NCBI GenBank assembly: GCA_944387015.1
Contig: CALXDH010000001.1
Span: forward strand, 124,001 to 188,000
Direction of reading: 5' to 3'
Source: an uncultured Oscillospiraceae bacterium
GTDB lineage: Bacteria > Bacillota > Clostridia > Oscillospirales > Oscillospiraceae
Length of the DNA stretch: 64,000 bases
Shown here: positions 14,095-22,828 of the stretch, in pieces
Numbering within the stretch: the first letter of the stretch is position 1
How the letters are laid out: each line of letters starts with the position of its first letter
Position numbers and translations under genes: made by a program
Notes under the pieces: generated by a model
Seen by the model: only the letters and a program-made list of their open reading frames with translations
What the model was told of the DNA's origin: nothing
The model's database searches: none

Positions 14095-14507
14095 TCACAT
14101 CTCCCGCTGATAGCGGGCCATGAGGCATAGCTCCAGAACGGACTTGGCGAGAAACACCCCCACCGCCGCCAGGGTCACCCACAGCGGCGCCCCCAGTCCG
14201 ATGGCAAGCCACGCCGCCGCCATGACGGCCCACTGCAGCACCTCGCCGGATACCGCCTGGGCCCGGCGGCGGATGGCCACGTTGCGCTCGTCCTTGGCCT
14301 CGATCTCCGCCTGACGCATGACGGCGGGGTCTTTTTCTCCCGGTGCCGCATCAAAACCTGAGAGCCGCCGAACCCCATGAGACCGCACCCTGCGCCCATA
14401 AACATCCCGCCTATCGAATCGCTGACGTGGCCCTCCAGCACCAAAGAGAGCACCATCAACGCGACGCCGCAGGCCAGCAGCCCGCCGTAAAGAACCTCTC
14501 GCTTCAT
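14095..14507 (-). pseudogene. Small membrane protein split by a 1-nt frameshift
   Basis: Frame 1 starts at 14507 (good AGGAGG) and reads MKREVLYGGLLACGVALMVL ... MRHREKK with two membrane segments. Frame 2 continues DPAVMRQAEIEAKDERNVAI and two more membrane segments, ending QREM at 14095. They join at GAGAAAAAGAC near 14327-14337: one A too few, or a -1 slip at AAAAAG, would give MRHREKKDPAVMRQ. The adjacent gene carries the equivalent SDPVLRQ ... DERNTAIRGKA, which supports one original protein of about 137 aa. It could be a true mutation, a sequencing error in the A run, or a programmed frameshift. Confidence 0.7.
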
Positions 14508-14520
14508 CGTTCGTTCCTCC

Positions 14521-14943
14521 TTACATCTTCCGCCGGTAATAGAGGGTACAGCCGAACTCCACCCCGCTGAGGAGCAGCAAAATCCCGAACAGAAGCACCG
14601 CGAGCTGACGGGACGAGTCCCCCGCAGCTGCCCAAACCACGCCGGCCATCAGCCCCACCCGCAGGATCTCCAGCGTTTTGGCGCTGGCTTTTCCCCGGAT
14701 GGCGGTATTGCGCTCGTCATGGACCGTATGATCGTGCTGCCGGAGGACGGGATCGCTCTCCAGGCAGGCGCGCCAGAACAGTGTCCCCAGGGAACCCAGA
14801 AACAGGATCAGCCCCACCCCATAGAGCGGAATCCACAAAACCGTGGGCAAGAACACGCCCTTTGCATACAGGGCCAGCGGAACAGCCCACAGTACCAGGC
14901 CCACTGCCGCCAGGACCCAAAGATACGGCCTCTTCCCCTTCAT
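14521..14943 (-). CDS. Four-segment membrane protein of an HTH-regulated operon, 140 aa
   Basis: Hydrophobic stretches at about 5-27, 33-55, 88-108 and 112-132 surround a cytoplasmic loop DPVLRQHDHTVHDERNTAIR. The DERN-(T/V)-AIR core is shared with the next, frameshifted gene, so they are paralogues. Its ATG overlaps the stop of the HTH gene (ATGA), so regulator and membrane protein are co-translated. This HTH-plus-small-membrane-protein arrangement is common in Clostridia; function unknown. Confidence 0.75.
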   Translation of the reverse strand: MKGKRPYLWVLAAVGLVLWAVPLALYAKGVFLPTVLWIPLYGVGLILFLGSLGTLFWRACLESDPVLRQHDHTVHDERNTAIRGKASAKTLEILRVGLMAGVVWAAAGDSSRQLAVLLFGILLLLSGVEFGCTLYYRRKM

Positions 14944-15146
14944 TTCGCATCATCCTCCTCGTAGATGAAGATCTCCTCGATGGTCAGGCCAAAGTACCGG
15001 GCGATCTTGAACGCCAGCAGAATGGAGGGATTGTACCGCCCGTTTTCCAGCGAGCCGATGGTCTGGCGGGACACCTCCAGCGCCGCCGCCAGCTCCTCTT
15101 GTTTGATCCCCCGCGCCTTGCGCAGTTCCTCCAGCCGGTTACGCAC
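14940..15146 (-). CDS. XRE-family transcriptional regulator, 68 aa
   Basis: A compact YdaS/Cro-type regulator: RNRLEELRKARGIKQEELAA, VSRQTIGSLENGRYNPS, FKIARYFGLTIEEIFIYEED. The GTG at 15146 lies about 9 nt after AAAGGAGG and gives the standard family N-terminus; the ATG at 15191 falls inside the operator palindrome, so is unlikely. It heads an operon with the two membrane-protein genes and probably represses itself. Confidence 0.85.
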   Translation of the reverse strand: MRNRLEELRKARGIKQEELAAALEVSRQTIGSLENGRYNPSILLAFKIARYFGLTIEEIFIYEEDDAK

Positions 15147-15171
15147 CGCGTCCCGCCTCCTTTCCCTCCAA

Positions 15172-15237
15172 ATGGAAAGTATCCTTTCCATAGTTTCAAG
15201 CTATCACACCGGCTATAAAATGTCAAGCGTGCTTTCC
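15172..15237 (-). promoter_or_regulatory. Promoter and operator of the XRE regulator operon
   Basis: On the - strand, -35 TTGACA (15221-15226), 17-bp spacer, -10 TAGCTT (15198-15203). Just downstream lies the palindrome ATGGAAAG-TATC-CTTTCCAT (15172-15191), and a half-copy GGAAAG sits upstream of the -35 (15232-15237). This is a typical autorepression layout. Confidence 0.65.
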
Positions 15238-15274
15238 ATTTTTGCAGTTCCGTTCAAAAAATTGGATTTGAGTC

Positions 15275-15304
15275 TGTACAAACCCACAAGATGTAGGGTA
15301 TAAT
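15275..15304 (+). promoter_or_regulatory. Promoter of the DUF4364 gene
   Basis: -10 TATAAT (15299-15304) with a weak -35 TGTACA (15275-15280) 18 bp upstream. It is divergent from the XRE operon promoter, about 70 bp away. Confidence 0.6.
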
Positions 15305-15334
15305 ACAGTTGATTTCAAGCAGGAGGTGTCCCAC

Positions 15335-15883
15335 ATGGCAGGTCGGGGGTTCATCCACGACAAGCTGGAGCTCAAGTTTTTGATCCTCTATATCACAGCC
15401 CGGGTCATCGAGCCCATCCCCTTCGACACGGTGCTGGATCTGACGATGTGCGATGACGCCATCGACTATTTTGACTTCTCCGAGTGTCTTGCAGACTTGG
15501 TGCGGACGGAGCATCTGTCTTTGTCGGAGGACGGTCTCTACTCCATCACGGAGAAGGGGCTGCGCAACAGCCGCATCTGCGAGTCCAGTCTGGCCTATTC
15601 GGTCCGGCTGCGGTGTGACAAGAATCTGGCCAAGTGCAACCGCAAACTCCGCCGCAAGAGCCAGGTGCGGGCCTCCACGGAAAAGCGGGACAACGGCACG
15701 TACACAGTGAATCTCGCTTTGGATGACGATATGGGCAACGTCATGGAACTGAAGCTGGCCATTCCCCGGGAGGACATGGCCAAGATGCTGACGGAACGGT
15801 TCCAGAAAAGTCCGGAGCGGTTGTACAGTGAGATCATGCGGGTCCTGATGTCCTCGGAACCTCCGGAGGACGGGGAGCGGTAA
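15335..15883 (+). CDS. DUF4364 family protein (winged-helix-like)
   Basis: 182 aa, starting at the ATG 8 nt after AGGAGG (15321-15326). HDKLELKFLILYITARVIEP, then FDFSECLADLVRTEHLSLSE and YSITEKGLRNSRICESSLAY match the DUF4364 pattern: an N-terminal winged-helix-like domain and a C-terminal alpha/beta part (LKLAIPREDMAKMLTERFQ). The family is widespread in Clostridia and probably DNA-binding; targets are unknown. Confidence 0.85.
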   Translation: MAGRGFIHDKLELKFLILYITARVIEPIPFDTVLDLTMCDDAIDYFDFSECLADLVRTEHLSLSEDGLYSITEKGLRNSRICESSLAYSVRLRCDKNLAKCNRKLRRKSQVRASTEKRDNGTYTVNLALDDDMGNVMELKLAIPREDMAKMLTERFQKSPERLYSEIMRVLMSSEPPEDGER

Positions 15884-15916
15884 TCTCCCCCATTTTGAAA
15901 ACGGGAGGATTGCGGG

Positions 15917-16159
15917 ATGCTGGTATTGTTGATGCTTTCCATCGGCAGCGCCATGGTGGGCTGCGGGCTGCGGTATGTGCTGCGGGGCCGTCGGTTTGCC
16001 TGGATACTGACACTGGGTTGTCTCGCGATGACGTTTTGTATCTGGCTTCGCTATTGGACCCAGTCTCCCGGCAACCACGGCGCATTTCTGCGGCTGCTGA
16101 TGGCTACTTTTTTGACCATGGGCACTTTGGGCATCGAGATCGCGGACCGGATCGGATAA
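15917..16159 (+). CDS. Small three-segment membrane protein, 80 aa
   Basis: Hydrophobic stretches at about residues 2-20 (LVLLMLSIGSAMVGCGLRY), 28-46 and 58-75. Preceded by GGGAGGATTGCGGG and 33 bp after the DUF4364 stop, so probably co-transcribed with it. Ends before a bidirectional terminator. No family recognised. Confidence 0.6.
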   Translation: MLVLLMLSIGSAMVGCGLRYVLRGRRFAWILTLGCLAMTFCIWLRYWTQSPGNHGAFLRLLMATFLTMGTLGIEIADRIG

Positions 16160-16176
16160 TCCCTGAAAACAGTAAA

Positions 16177-16209
16177 AGACCGGCGGGAGATTCCCGCCGG
16201 TCTCTTTTT
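16177..16209. terminator. Bidirectional terminator
   Basis: Stem AGACCGGCGGGA / TCCCGCCGGTCT with a 3-nt loop (16177-16203). T-rich runs follow on both strands (CTTTTT on +, TTTT on -), serving the convergent units ending at 16159 and 16212. Confidence 0.85.
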
Positions 16210-16211
16210 CT

Positions 16212-16403
16212 CTATTCCTTCATTGTCACGGCCAGGAGGCAGATAATCACTCCCAGCACTGGGCACAGCGCTCCCAGGAGTTCCAGTCCGCCGCTGCCAA
16301 AAAGGGCGCTGGCCAAAAGACAGCTGATCCCCAGCAGCATGCATGCGATGCCGAAGAGCATCCATTTGATCGCTTTCAATCGCGTGCTCCCCTTTCCGCT
16401 CAC
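16212..16403 (-). CDS. Small two-segment membrane protein after dnaE, 63 aa
   Basis: Two hydrophobic segments (about residues 12-32, IKWMLFGIACMLLGISCLLA, and 38-60, GGLELLGALCPVLGVIICLL). GTG start at 16403 overlaps the dnaE stop (GTGA), so it is translationally coupled to dnaE. No family recognised. Confidence 0.6.
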   Translation of the reverse strand: MSGKGSTRLKAIKWMLFGIACMLLGISCLLASALFGSGGLELLGALCPVLGVIICLLAVTMKE

Positions 16404-19400
16404 TTCACCACCACGTTTTCTTCTCCCAAGGTCTCCTTGGCCTCCTCCACCAGCGCCCGGTGAAGCAGGGCGTGGGTGCCGTAGACCTTCCGGGTGTCCG
16501 CCATCACCATCTTCACCGGCGTGGTGCCGGGGAACATCTCAAAGACCAGCTTCATATGCCGCACCGCCGGGTGGTCCAGGCTGGGGAATTTCAGATACAG
16601 CACCTGACCCTCCAGCATCTTGCCGCCCTCCGCTTTGGGCGGCGGCGCGGCGCCGGTGTCGCTTGCCAGGGGATACACGGAGTCGCACAGGATCTGGGGC
16701 GCTTTTTCATCCCGGACGGACAGACGCCCCTTCACCACTACCGCCTGGTTCTCCTTGAGATAGGATCCGCAGGTATCCAACACCCGTGCAAAGCACAACA
16801 GCTCCATGGAGGCGGTGTCATCCTCCACCGTCACATAGGCCATGAGGGAGTTGTTCTTCGTGGTCTTGGTCTTGCTGGCGGTCACCACACCACAGATGGT
16901 GATCCGCTGGTCGTCGGCGAACCGGACCGGCCCGCCCTCCTGGGCAAAGTCCTCCAGAATGGAGCCAATGGTGGGGGCCCCCAGCTGTGCCACCGCGTCC
17001 CGGTACTGGTCCATGGGGTGGCCGGAGAGGTAGAGCCCGGTGGTGGCCTTCTCCATGAGCATCAGCTCCTGGGGGGTAAACTCGTCAATATCCGGCAAGG
17101 GAATTTCCTTCACATCCTGCTTCTCAGAAGTGCCGGCGGCCATGGAAAAGAAGTCCATCTGCCCGTCCAGGTTCTGGCGGTGGCTGTCGGCCACCGCATC
17201 CATGACAGACTCATAGACGTGGATCAGCTGAGACCGTTTGGCCCCCAGGGAGTCGAAGGCACCACTGCGGATCAGGTTCTCAACCGCCCGCTTGTTGATG
17301 TCACTGCCCATCATCCGGTCACAGAAATCGTAGAGGGACGTGAAGGGCGCCTGCTCCCGCTGGCGCATCACCGCCTGGATGAAGCCCCGACCGATGTTCT
17401 TGATAGCCACCAAGCCGAAGCGGATGCCTCCCTCCTCCACGGTGAAGCGGTCGGCGGAACGGTTGATGTCCGGCGGCAGCAGCGCGATGCCGCAGTCCTT
17501 GCACTCGTTGATGTACCCCGCCACCTTGTCGGAGTTGTCCAGCACGCTGGTCAAAAGCGCCGCCATGTACTCCTTGGTGAAATGGTACTTGAAATAGGCC
17601 GTCTGGTAGGCAACCACCGCATAGGAAACAGCATGGGCCTTATTGAAGGCGTAGTTTGCAAAGTCGTAGATCTCGTCGTAGATGGCCTCCGCCGTTTCCG
17701 CCGGAATCCCGTTTGCTACACAGCCTGTAATGTTTCTTTCCTTGTCACCATGGATGAAGGCGTCCCGTTCCCTTGCGATGTCTTTTGCCTTTTTTTTGCT
17801 CATGGCCCGGCGGACCATGTCGGCCTGGCCCAGGGAGTAGCCCGCCAGCTGCTGGAAGATCTGCATCACTTGCTCCTGGTAGACGATGCAGCCGTAGGTG
17901 ATGGAGAGGATGGGCTCCAGGGCCGGGTGCTTGTAGGTGACGAGCTTCGGGTTATGCTTGCAGGCGATGAACCGGGGAATGGACTCCATGGGGCCGGGAC
18001 GGTAAAGGGCCACAATGGCGGTGAGGTCCTCGATGGACTGGGGCTTGAGCCCCACGCACACGCCGGTCATGCCCGCCGACTCCATCTGGAATACGCCGCT
18101 GGTCTTGCCCGCCGTCAGCATGTCAAACACCGCCTGGTCATCCTCCGGGATGTCCTCCAGCCGGAAGTCCGGATGGTCCTTCTGGACCATTTTCACCGCG
18201 TCATCCAGTACCGTCAGGTTCCGAAGGCCCAGGAAGTCCATTTTCAAAAGCCCCAGTTCCTCCAGGGTGGTCATGATGTACTGGCAGACCACGGCGTCGT
18301 CGTTTTTCGCCAGGGGCACGTACTCATACACCGGCCGCTTCGTGATGACCACGCCGGCGGCGTGTGTGGAGGCATGGCGGGGCATCCCCTCCAGGGCCTT
18401 GGCGGTGTCGATGAGCTTTTGTACCTGGGGGTCTGTCTCGTACAGCTCCCGCAGGGGCTTGCTCAGCCGCAGGGCGTCGTCCAGGGTGATGTGCAGCGCC
18501 CCGGGGCCGCCGGGGACCTGCTTTGCGATCTGGTCCACCTCGGCGTAGGGAATGTTCATCACCCGGCCCACGTCCCGGATGACGCCCCGGGCGGCCATGG
18601 TGCCGAAGGTGACGATCTGGGCCACGTGGTCATCGCCGTACTTGCGGCGGACGTAGTCCACCACCTCCCCCCGGCGGGTGTCGCCGAAGTCCATGTCAAT
18701 ATCCGGCATGCTCACCCGCTCCGGGTTCAGAAAGCGCTCGAAGTAGAGGCCGTACTGGATCGGGTCGATGTCGGTGATGTGGAGGCAGTAACTCACCATG
18801 CTGCCCGCCGCGCTGCCGCGGCCAGGGCCCACAGGGATCCCCACGCTTTTTGCGTAGCGGACGAAATCGGAGACGATGAGGAAGTAGTCGGTAAAGCCCA
18901 TCTTCTCGATCATGTTCTGCTCATACTCCAACTGGGACCGGCGGGACAGATCGTCCCCATACCGCTCCCGGTAGCCGTCGTCGCAGAGCTTTTTCAGATA
19001 GGAGAAGCTGTCGTACCCCTCCGGCAGCTGGAATTCCGGCAGGTGGTACTTGCCGAAGGTGAATTCCAGGCTGCACATCTCCGCGATCTTCCCGGTGTTC
19101 TCCACCGCTCCCTCAAATGCGGAAAAGAGGTCCTCCATCTCCTCCCCGCTGCGCAGGTAGAAGTTCCGGGGCTCGTAGCGCATCCGGTTCTCATCGTCCA
19201 GCGTCTTGCCGGTCTGGATGCAGAGGAGCACATCGTGGGCCTCCGCGTCCTCCTTGCGCAGGTAATGGGCGTCGTTGGTGCAGACCATGGGGATGCCTGT
19301 CTCCTGGTGGATGCGCAGAATCCCACGGTTCACCTCCACCTGGTCGGGGATGCCGTGGTTCTGGAGTTCCAGATAGAACCGGTCCGGTCCAAAGAGGTCC

Positions 19401-19891
19401 GACATCTCCAGGGCGTAGGCCTTGGCGTTTTCATACTCGCCGTTCCGGAGCCGCCGTGGGATCTCCCCCGCCAGGCACGCCGAGAGGGCGATGAGTCCTC
19501 CACTGTACTGCCGCAGCAGCTCCTGGTCAATGCGGGGCTTGATGTAAAAGCCCTCCGTCCAGGCGGCGGAGACCAGGTAGGAGAGATTCCGGTACCCCTC
19601 CTCGTTTTCGCACAGCAGCACCAGATGGCGGCTCTCGGCGTCAAACTCGTGGACCTTGTCGAACCGGGTGCGGCCCTGGGGCGTCACGTAGACCTCGCAG
19701 CCGATGATGGGCTTGATTCCCTCCGCCTTGCAGGCCCGGTAGAAGTCAATGACTCCGTACATGACGCCGTGGTCCGTGATGGCGCAGGCGGTCTGCCCCA
19801 TGGACTTCACCACGCCGGGCAAATCCTTGATGCGGCAGGCGCCGTCCAGAAGGCTGTATTCCGTATGGACGTGTAAATGGACGAAGGACAT
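16400..19891 (-). CDS. dnaE: DNA polymerase III subunit alpha, DnaE type
   Basis: 1,163 aa, the length of bacterial DnaE1. The N-terminal PHP domain begins FVHLHVHTEYSLLDGACRI (H5, H7, H9). The palm has GPGRGS (355-360) and the catalytic Asp pair PDIDMDF (D397, D399). Helix-hairpin-helix, OB fold (ITICGVVTASKTKTTKN, about 1,000-1,020) and the C-terminal region follow. No exonuclease insertion, unlike PolC at 41126-45136; in Firmicutes DnaE extends RNA primers before PolC takes over (family knowledge). It ends the leftward hprK-to-dnaE run. Confidence 0.97.
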   Translation of the reverse strand: MSFVHLHVHTEYSLLDGACRIKDLPGVVKSMGQTACAITDHGVMYGVIDFYRACKAEGIKPIIGCEVYVTPQGRTRFDKVHEFDAESRHLVLLCENEEGYRNLSYLVSAAWTEGFYIKPRIDQELLRQYSGGLIALSACLAGEIPRRLRNGEYENAKAYALEMSDLFGPDRFYLELQNHGIPDQVEVNRGILRIHQETGIPMVCTNDAHYLRKEDAEAHDVLLCIQTGKTLDDENRMRYEPRNFYLRSGEEMEDLFSAFEGAVENTGKIAEMCSLEFTFGKYHLPEFQLPEGYDSFSYLKKLCDDGYRERYGDDLSRRSQLEYEQNMIEKMGFTDYFLIVSDFVRYAKSVGIPVGPGRGSAAGSMVSYCLHITDIDPIQYGLYFERFLNPERVSMPDIDMDFGDTRRGEVVDYVRRKYGDDHVAQIVTFGTMAARGVIRDVGRVMNIPYAEVDQIAKQVPGGPGALHITLDDALRLSKPLRELYETDPQVQKLIDTAKALEGMPRHASTHAAGVVITKRPVYEYVPLAKNDDAVVCQYIMTTLEELGLLKMDFLGLRNLTVLDDAVKMVQKDHPDFRLEDIPEDDQAVFDMLTAGKTSGVFQMESAGMTGVCVGLKPQSIEDLTAIVALYRPGPMESIPRFIACKHNPKLVTYKHPALEPILSITYGCIVYQEQVMQIFQQLAGYSLGQADMVRRAMSKKKAKDIARERDAFIHGDKERNITGCVANGIPAETAEAIYDEIYDFANYAFNKAHAVSYAVVAYQTAYFKYHFTKEYMAALLTSVLDNSDKVAGYINECKDCGIALLPPDINRSADRFTVEEGGIRFGLVAIKNIGRGFIQAVMRQREQAPFTSLYDFCDRMMGSDINKRAVENLIRSGAFDSLGAKRSQLIHVYESVMDAVADSHRQNLDGQMDFFSMAAGTSEKQDVKEIPLPDIDEFTPQELMLMEKATTGLYLSGHPMDQYRDAVAQLGAPTIGSILEDFAQEGGPVRFADDQRITICGVVTASKTKTTKNNSLMAYVTVEDDTASMELLCFARVLDTCGSYLKENQAVVVKGRLSVRDEKAPQILCDSVYPLASDTGAAPPPKAEGGKMLEGQVLYLKFPSLDHPAVRHMKLVFEMFPGTTPVKMVMADTRKVYGTHALLHRALVEEAKETLGEENVVVK

Positions 19892-19918
19892 AGCAGGTTC
19901 CTTTCCGAAGTAATGGGG

Positions 19919-20209
19919 TCAGAGTTTTTTCCCGCAGTGGGGGCAGTAGCCGGGGATGGTGGAGGGCAGGCGGGGAAAGTCATAAAGGGGCGCCCCGCAG
20001 TGGGGACAGACCACGAACCGCAGCCCCAGGACCCAGCCGCCCAGCAAAGCCGCAACCCCCGCCAGCACCAGCACCCCCGCCAGCAGCCGGGGCCCGTCCC
20101 AGTAGCCGACGCCGCAGCCCAGGAGGGCGCAGCCAAATCCGCCGTAAATCAGGGCATCACTCACCCGCAGCGCACGAAAACAATCCGGCCTTTTCCATGG
20201 ACGCTTCAT
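19919..20209 (-). CDS. Membrane protein with C-terminal zinc ribbon, 96 aa
   Basis: Two hydrophobic segments (about 17-35 and 43-63: LLAGVLVLAGVAALLGGWVL) precede a four-Cys ribbon (VCPHCGAPLYDF, then YCPHCGKKL). The N-terminus is basic. Lies 27 bp upstream of dnaE on the same strand. No family name recognised; zinc-ribbon membrane proteins of this size are common in Clostridia. Confidence 0.65.
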   Translation of the reverse strand: MKRPWKRPDCFRALRVSDALIYGGFGCALLGCGVGYWDGPRLLAGVLVLAGVAALLGGWVLGLRFVVCPHCGAPLYDFPRLPSTIPGYCPHCGKKL

Positions 20210-20268
20210 CCCGCATCCTCTCCCCTCGTTTCATCCGCCTGCGGCAGCGCGCCTTCTTTTTTCGGGAC

Positions 20269-20724
20269 TCAGACCTTGGCCGGGTCCTCCGCGAGCATCT
20301 GCTCCACGATCTCCACGGCGGTGACGATCATGTTGTCACAGTGAGCGGTAACGCCCAGCCGCTGGGCGGCGGGGTTTTTCTCCGTCACGCCGGGACGGGC
20401 CCGGAGCAGCTCTCCGCACCGGGTCAGAGCAAAGACCTCCTGAAAGCGGCGGCGGAACTCCTTTGCCTTGGCATACGCCTGCATCTTGCCCGCCTTGTCT
20501 CCGCCTTCAGTGTGGGGGTACAGAAGGCTCAGTACCAGCACGGCGCCGCTGACAGCGCCGCACAGCTCCTCATGGCTGCCGCCCACACCGCCGCCAAAAC
20601 CACCGGCAAGCGCCATCAGCTGCTCCTTCGTCAGCCCCGTCAGATCTTCGAAGGCGCCAGCCACCGACTGGGCACAGTTATATCCAGCTTTATGATATTC
20701 ATAGGCGATTGCACAGCGATCCAT
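20269..20724 (-). CDS. C-GCAxxG-C-C family redox protein
   Basis: 151 aa. Family signature residues are visible: YNCAQSV near residue 15, GGFGGGVGGSHEELCGAVSG (the G-G-C-GAxxG core), then C at LTRCGEL and CDNMI late in the protein. These conserved Cys are thought to bind a redox metal or cofactor; the family is widespread in anaerobes with no settled biochemical role. A 54-bp gap separates it from whiA upstream. Confidence 0.85.
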   Translation of the reverse strand: MDRCAIAYEYHKAGYNCAQSVAGAFEDLTGLTKEQLMALAGGFGGGVGGSHEELCGAVSGAVLVLSLLYPHTEGGDKAGKMQAYAKAKEFRRRFQEVFALTRCGELLRARPGVTEKNPAAQRLGVTAHCDNMIVTAVEIVEQMLAEDPAKV

Positions 20725-20778
20725 TGGTCAATTCCTCCAATTTTAATTGTAATCCAATATGTGTATTGTGTTTTTACT

Positions 20779-21678
20779 TTACAGTTTTTTCGACAGATCC
20801 ACCAGCTTGCGCAGCCGGTGGTTCAGACAGGACTTGGTCACGGGCGGGTCAAATTCCTCCGCCAGCTCTGAAAGACTCAGCTCTGGATTGGCTTGGCGCA
20901 ATGACGCCGTCAGCTTCAGCTTGTCCGGCAGTGTCTCCAGCACCCCCGCCTCCTCCAGCCGCCGGATGGCCTCCAGCTGCTCCTGGGACGCCTCTACCGC
21001 CTTATCCAGATTGGCGCTGTCGCAGTTGAGGCGGCGGTTGACGCTGTTCCGGAGGTCCTTCTCCATCTTCGCGGACATCACCTTCATGGCCGCCACCGGC
21101 GCGCCGATGAGGGTGAGGAAGTCCTCGATCTGGTCGCTTTGCTTAAAGTAGGTGATAAAGCTCCCGTTGCGGCTGACGCTCTTGGGCGGGAAGTGATCCT
21201 CCCGCAGCAGCGCCTCCAGCTCCCGGCTGGCTTGGAGATGGGATGTAGCCAACTCCAGGTGGTAGCGCTTGAGGGGATCAGTGATGCTGCCGCCGGCAAA
21301 AAACACCCCCCGCAGGAAAGATGCCCGGCAGCAGGCGTCCTCCAGCAATCCGAAGTTGATGTGCAGCACCAGGTTCTGCCGGGGATCGTACCCCAGGAGA
21401 TTGATGATGTGGTCCAGCTTCTTGCGCTCCGTGATCTGGAAGATCTGCTTGCCCGGCTGGTCCGGTTCCGGCTGGCGGTCAAAACGCAGGTTGAACGCCC
21501 GGTGGAACAGCCGGGGCAGCCGGGCGGCCAGATTGGGGTTTTCCGTGATGATGCGCACCTCTGTAGAGCTGAAGGTATTGCAGTAGAGCAGCACACCATA
21601 GGCCTCCGCCCGAGCACAGCAGAGCTTCTGCACCGGCAGGCGGCACAGTTCGTTTTTCACTTCAAAGGAAAAGGACAT
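20779..21678 (-). CDS. whiA: DNA-binding protein WhiA
   Basis: 299 aa. N-terminal degenerate LAGLIDADG-like domain (SFSFEVKNELCRLPV ... AEAYGVLLY, ... SFLRGVFFAGGSITDP) and C-terminal HTH (LSLSELAEEFDPPVTKSCLN, HRLRKLVDL), as in actinobacterial sporulation regulator WhiA and its Firmicutes homologue linked to cell division. Sits after glmR in the conserved rapZ-glmR-whiA order. Confidence 0.96.
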   Translation of the reverse strand: MSFSFEVKNELCRLPVQKLCCARAEAYGVLLYCNTFSSTEVRIITENPNLAARLPRLFHRAFNLRFDRQPEPDQPGKQIFQITERKKLDHIINLLGYDPRQNLVLHINFGLLEDACCRASFLRGVFFAGGSITDPLKRYHLELATSHLQASRELEALLREDHFPPKSVSRNGSFITYFKQSDQIEDFLTLIGAPVAAMKVMSAKMEKDLRNSVNRRLNCDSANLDKAVEASQEQLEAIRRLEEAGVLETLPDKLKLTASLRQANPELSLSELAEEFDPPVTKSCLNHRLRKLVDLSKKL

Positions 21679-21753
21679 CAGGGGATTCCTCCGTTATGGG
21701 TTCCAAGGCGCTCCCCCAGGGAGAATACGCCGTGTTTGGTCTTGTCCGCTTGC

Positions 21754-22827
21754 TCACGAGTCCTCCTCCACCCGGTAGGTATCGTCCCGGAAGTCGAAGC
21801 TGTCTCCGGCGATGCGAACACTGCGCTCGGCATGGAGCAAAATCAATTCCCGGGCCAGGTGGCCGGGATGGTGGCGGACGAAACCGTTTTCTACCGTGGC
21901 CACCGGGCGGTTGACGATCTCCACCCCAAGGCGGGCGCACTGCTCCCAGTCACAGCGGATCAGCTCCGCCCCCTCCTGGGCGTATCGGGCGGCCACGCCC
22001 TTGGGGATGGGTGAGGAGTTGGTGAGGCACAGGTCGAAAAGCCCCGGCACCGAGTGCTTGAACAGCGCCGAGATATGGTCGGAAACGGTGTAGCCCTCCG
22101 TCTCCCCCTCCTGGGTCATGACGTTGCACACGTACACCTTCAGTGCGTCGGAGGACTGGATGGCCTCCACGATGCCCCCCACCAGAAGGTTTGGGATGAT
22201 GCTGGTGTAGAGGCTCCCGGGGCCCAGGACGATCATGTCCGCATCCCGGATGGCGGCCACCGCCGCCGGCAGGGCCTGGGGGTGCTCCGGGATCAGCCGC
22301 ACCTGGCGGATGCGGCAGTCCTCTCGCTTTTTGCAGTAGAAGATCTTGGACTCCCCCACCACGCTGGCGCCGTTTTCAAACTCCGCCTCCAGCTGCACGT
22401 CCGCCGTGGTCACCGGCAGCACCCGGCCGGTGATGGCCAAAACCTCGCTCATGCGGCTCACCGCCACGTCGAAGGAGGGGGAAATGCCGTTGAGGGCCGC
22501 CAGGAACAGATTGCCGAAGCTCTGTCCTGCCAGCGACCCCTCTGTAAAGCGGTAATGCAGCAGCTCCCGCATCACCGGCTCGGTATTGGCCAAAGCCTCC
22601 ATGCAGTTCCGAATGTCACCGGGGGGCGGCATACCCAGGTCCTGCCGCAGTACCCCGGAGCCGCCGCCGTCGTCCGCCACGGTGACCACGGCAGAGAGAT
22701 TTTCTGTATACTGCTTGAGCCCCCGCAGCATATTGGAAAGGCCGTGTCCGCCGCCGATGACGGTGACCCGGGGCCCATGAGCCCTGGGCATCCGGTAGGA
22801 CGGCCGCTGCTTCTTCATGGCCGCCAT
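21754..22827 (-). CDS. glmR: GlmR (YvcK) regulator of cell-wall precursor metabolism
   Basis: 357 aa. CofD/YvcK fold: RVTVIGGGHGLSNMLRGLKQ (nucleotide-sugar binding), VTVADDGGGSGVLRQDLGM, PPPGDIRNCMEALA, GQSFGNLFLAAL, IVLGPGSLYTSIIPNLLV. In Bacillus the protein binds UDP-GlcNAc and steers carbon to GlmS (family knowledge). ATG at 22827 is preferred (GGGGTG 8 nt upstream); it begins 1 nt before the rapZ stop ends, so is coupled to it. Confidence 0.95.
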   Translation of the reverse strand: MAAMKKQRPSYRMPRAHGPRVTVIGGGHGLSNMLRGLKQYTENLSAVVTVADDGGGSGVLRQDLGMPPPGDIRNCMEALANTEPVMRELLHYRFTEGSLAGQSFGNLFLAALNGISPSFDVAVSRMSEVLAITGRVLPVTTADVQLEAEFENGASVVGESKIFYCKKREDCRIRQVRLIPEHPQALPAAVAAIRDADMIVLGPGSLYTSIIPNLLVGGIVEAIQSSDALKVYVCNVMTQEGETEGYTVSDHISALFKHSVPGLFDLCLTNSSPIPKGVAARYAQEGAELIRCDWEQCARLGVEIVNRPVATVENGFVRHHPGHLARELILLHAERSVRIAGDSFDFRDDTYRVEEDS

Positions 22828-22828
22828 C

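Noticed and set aside
16460..19876. 1,138-codon open frame on the + strand opposite dnaE
   Set aside because: Mirror of a long, GC-rich coding gene. Its product has no recognisable motif, while the - strand frame is an unmistakable DnaE.
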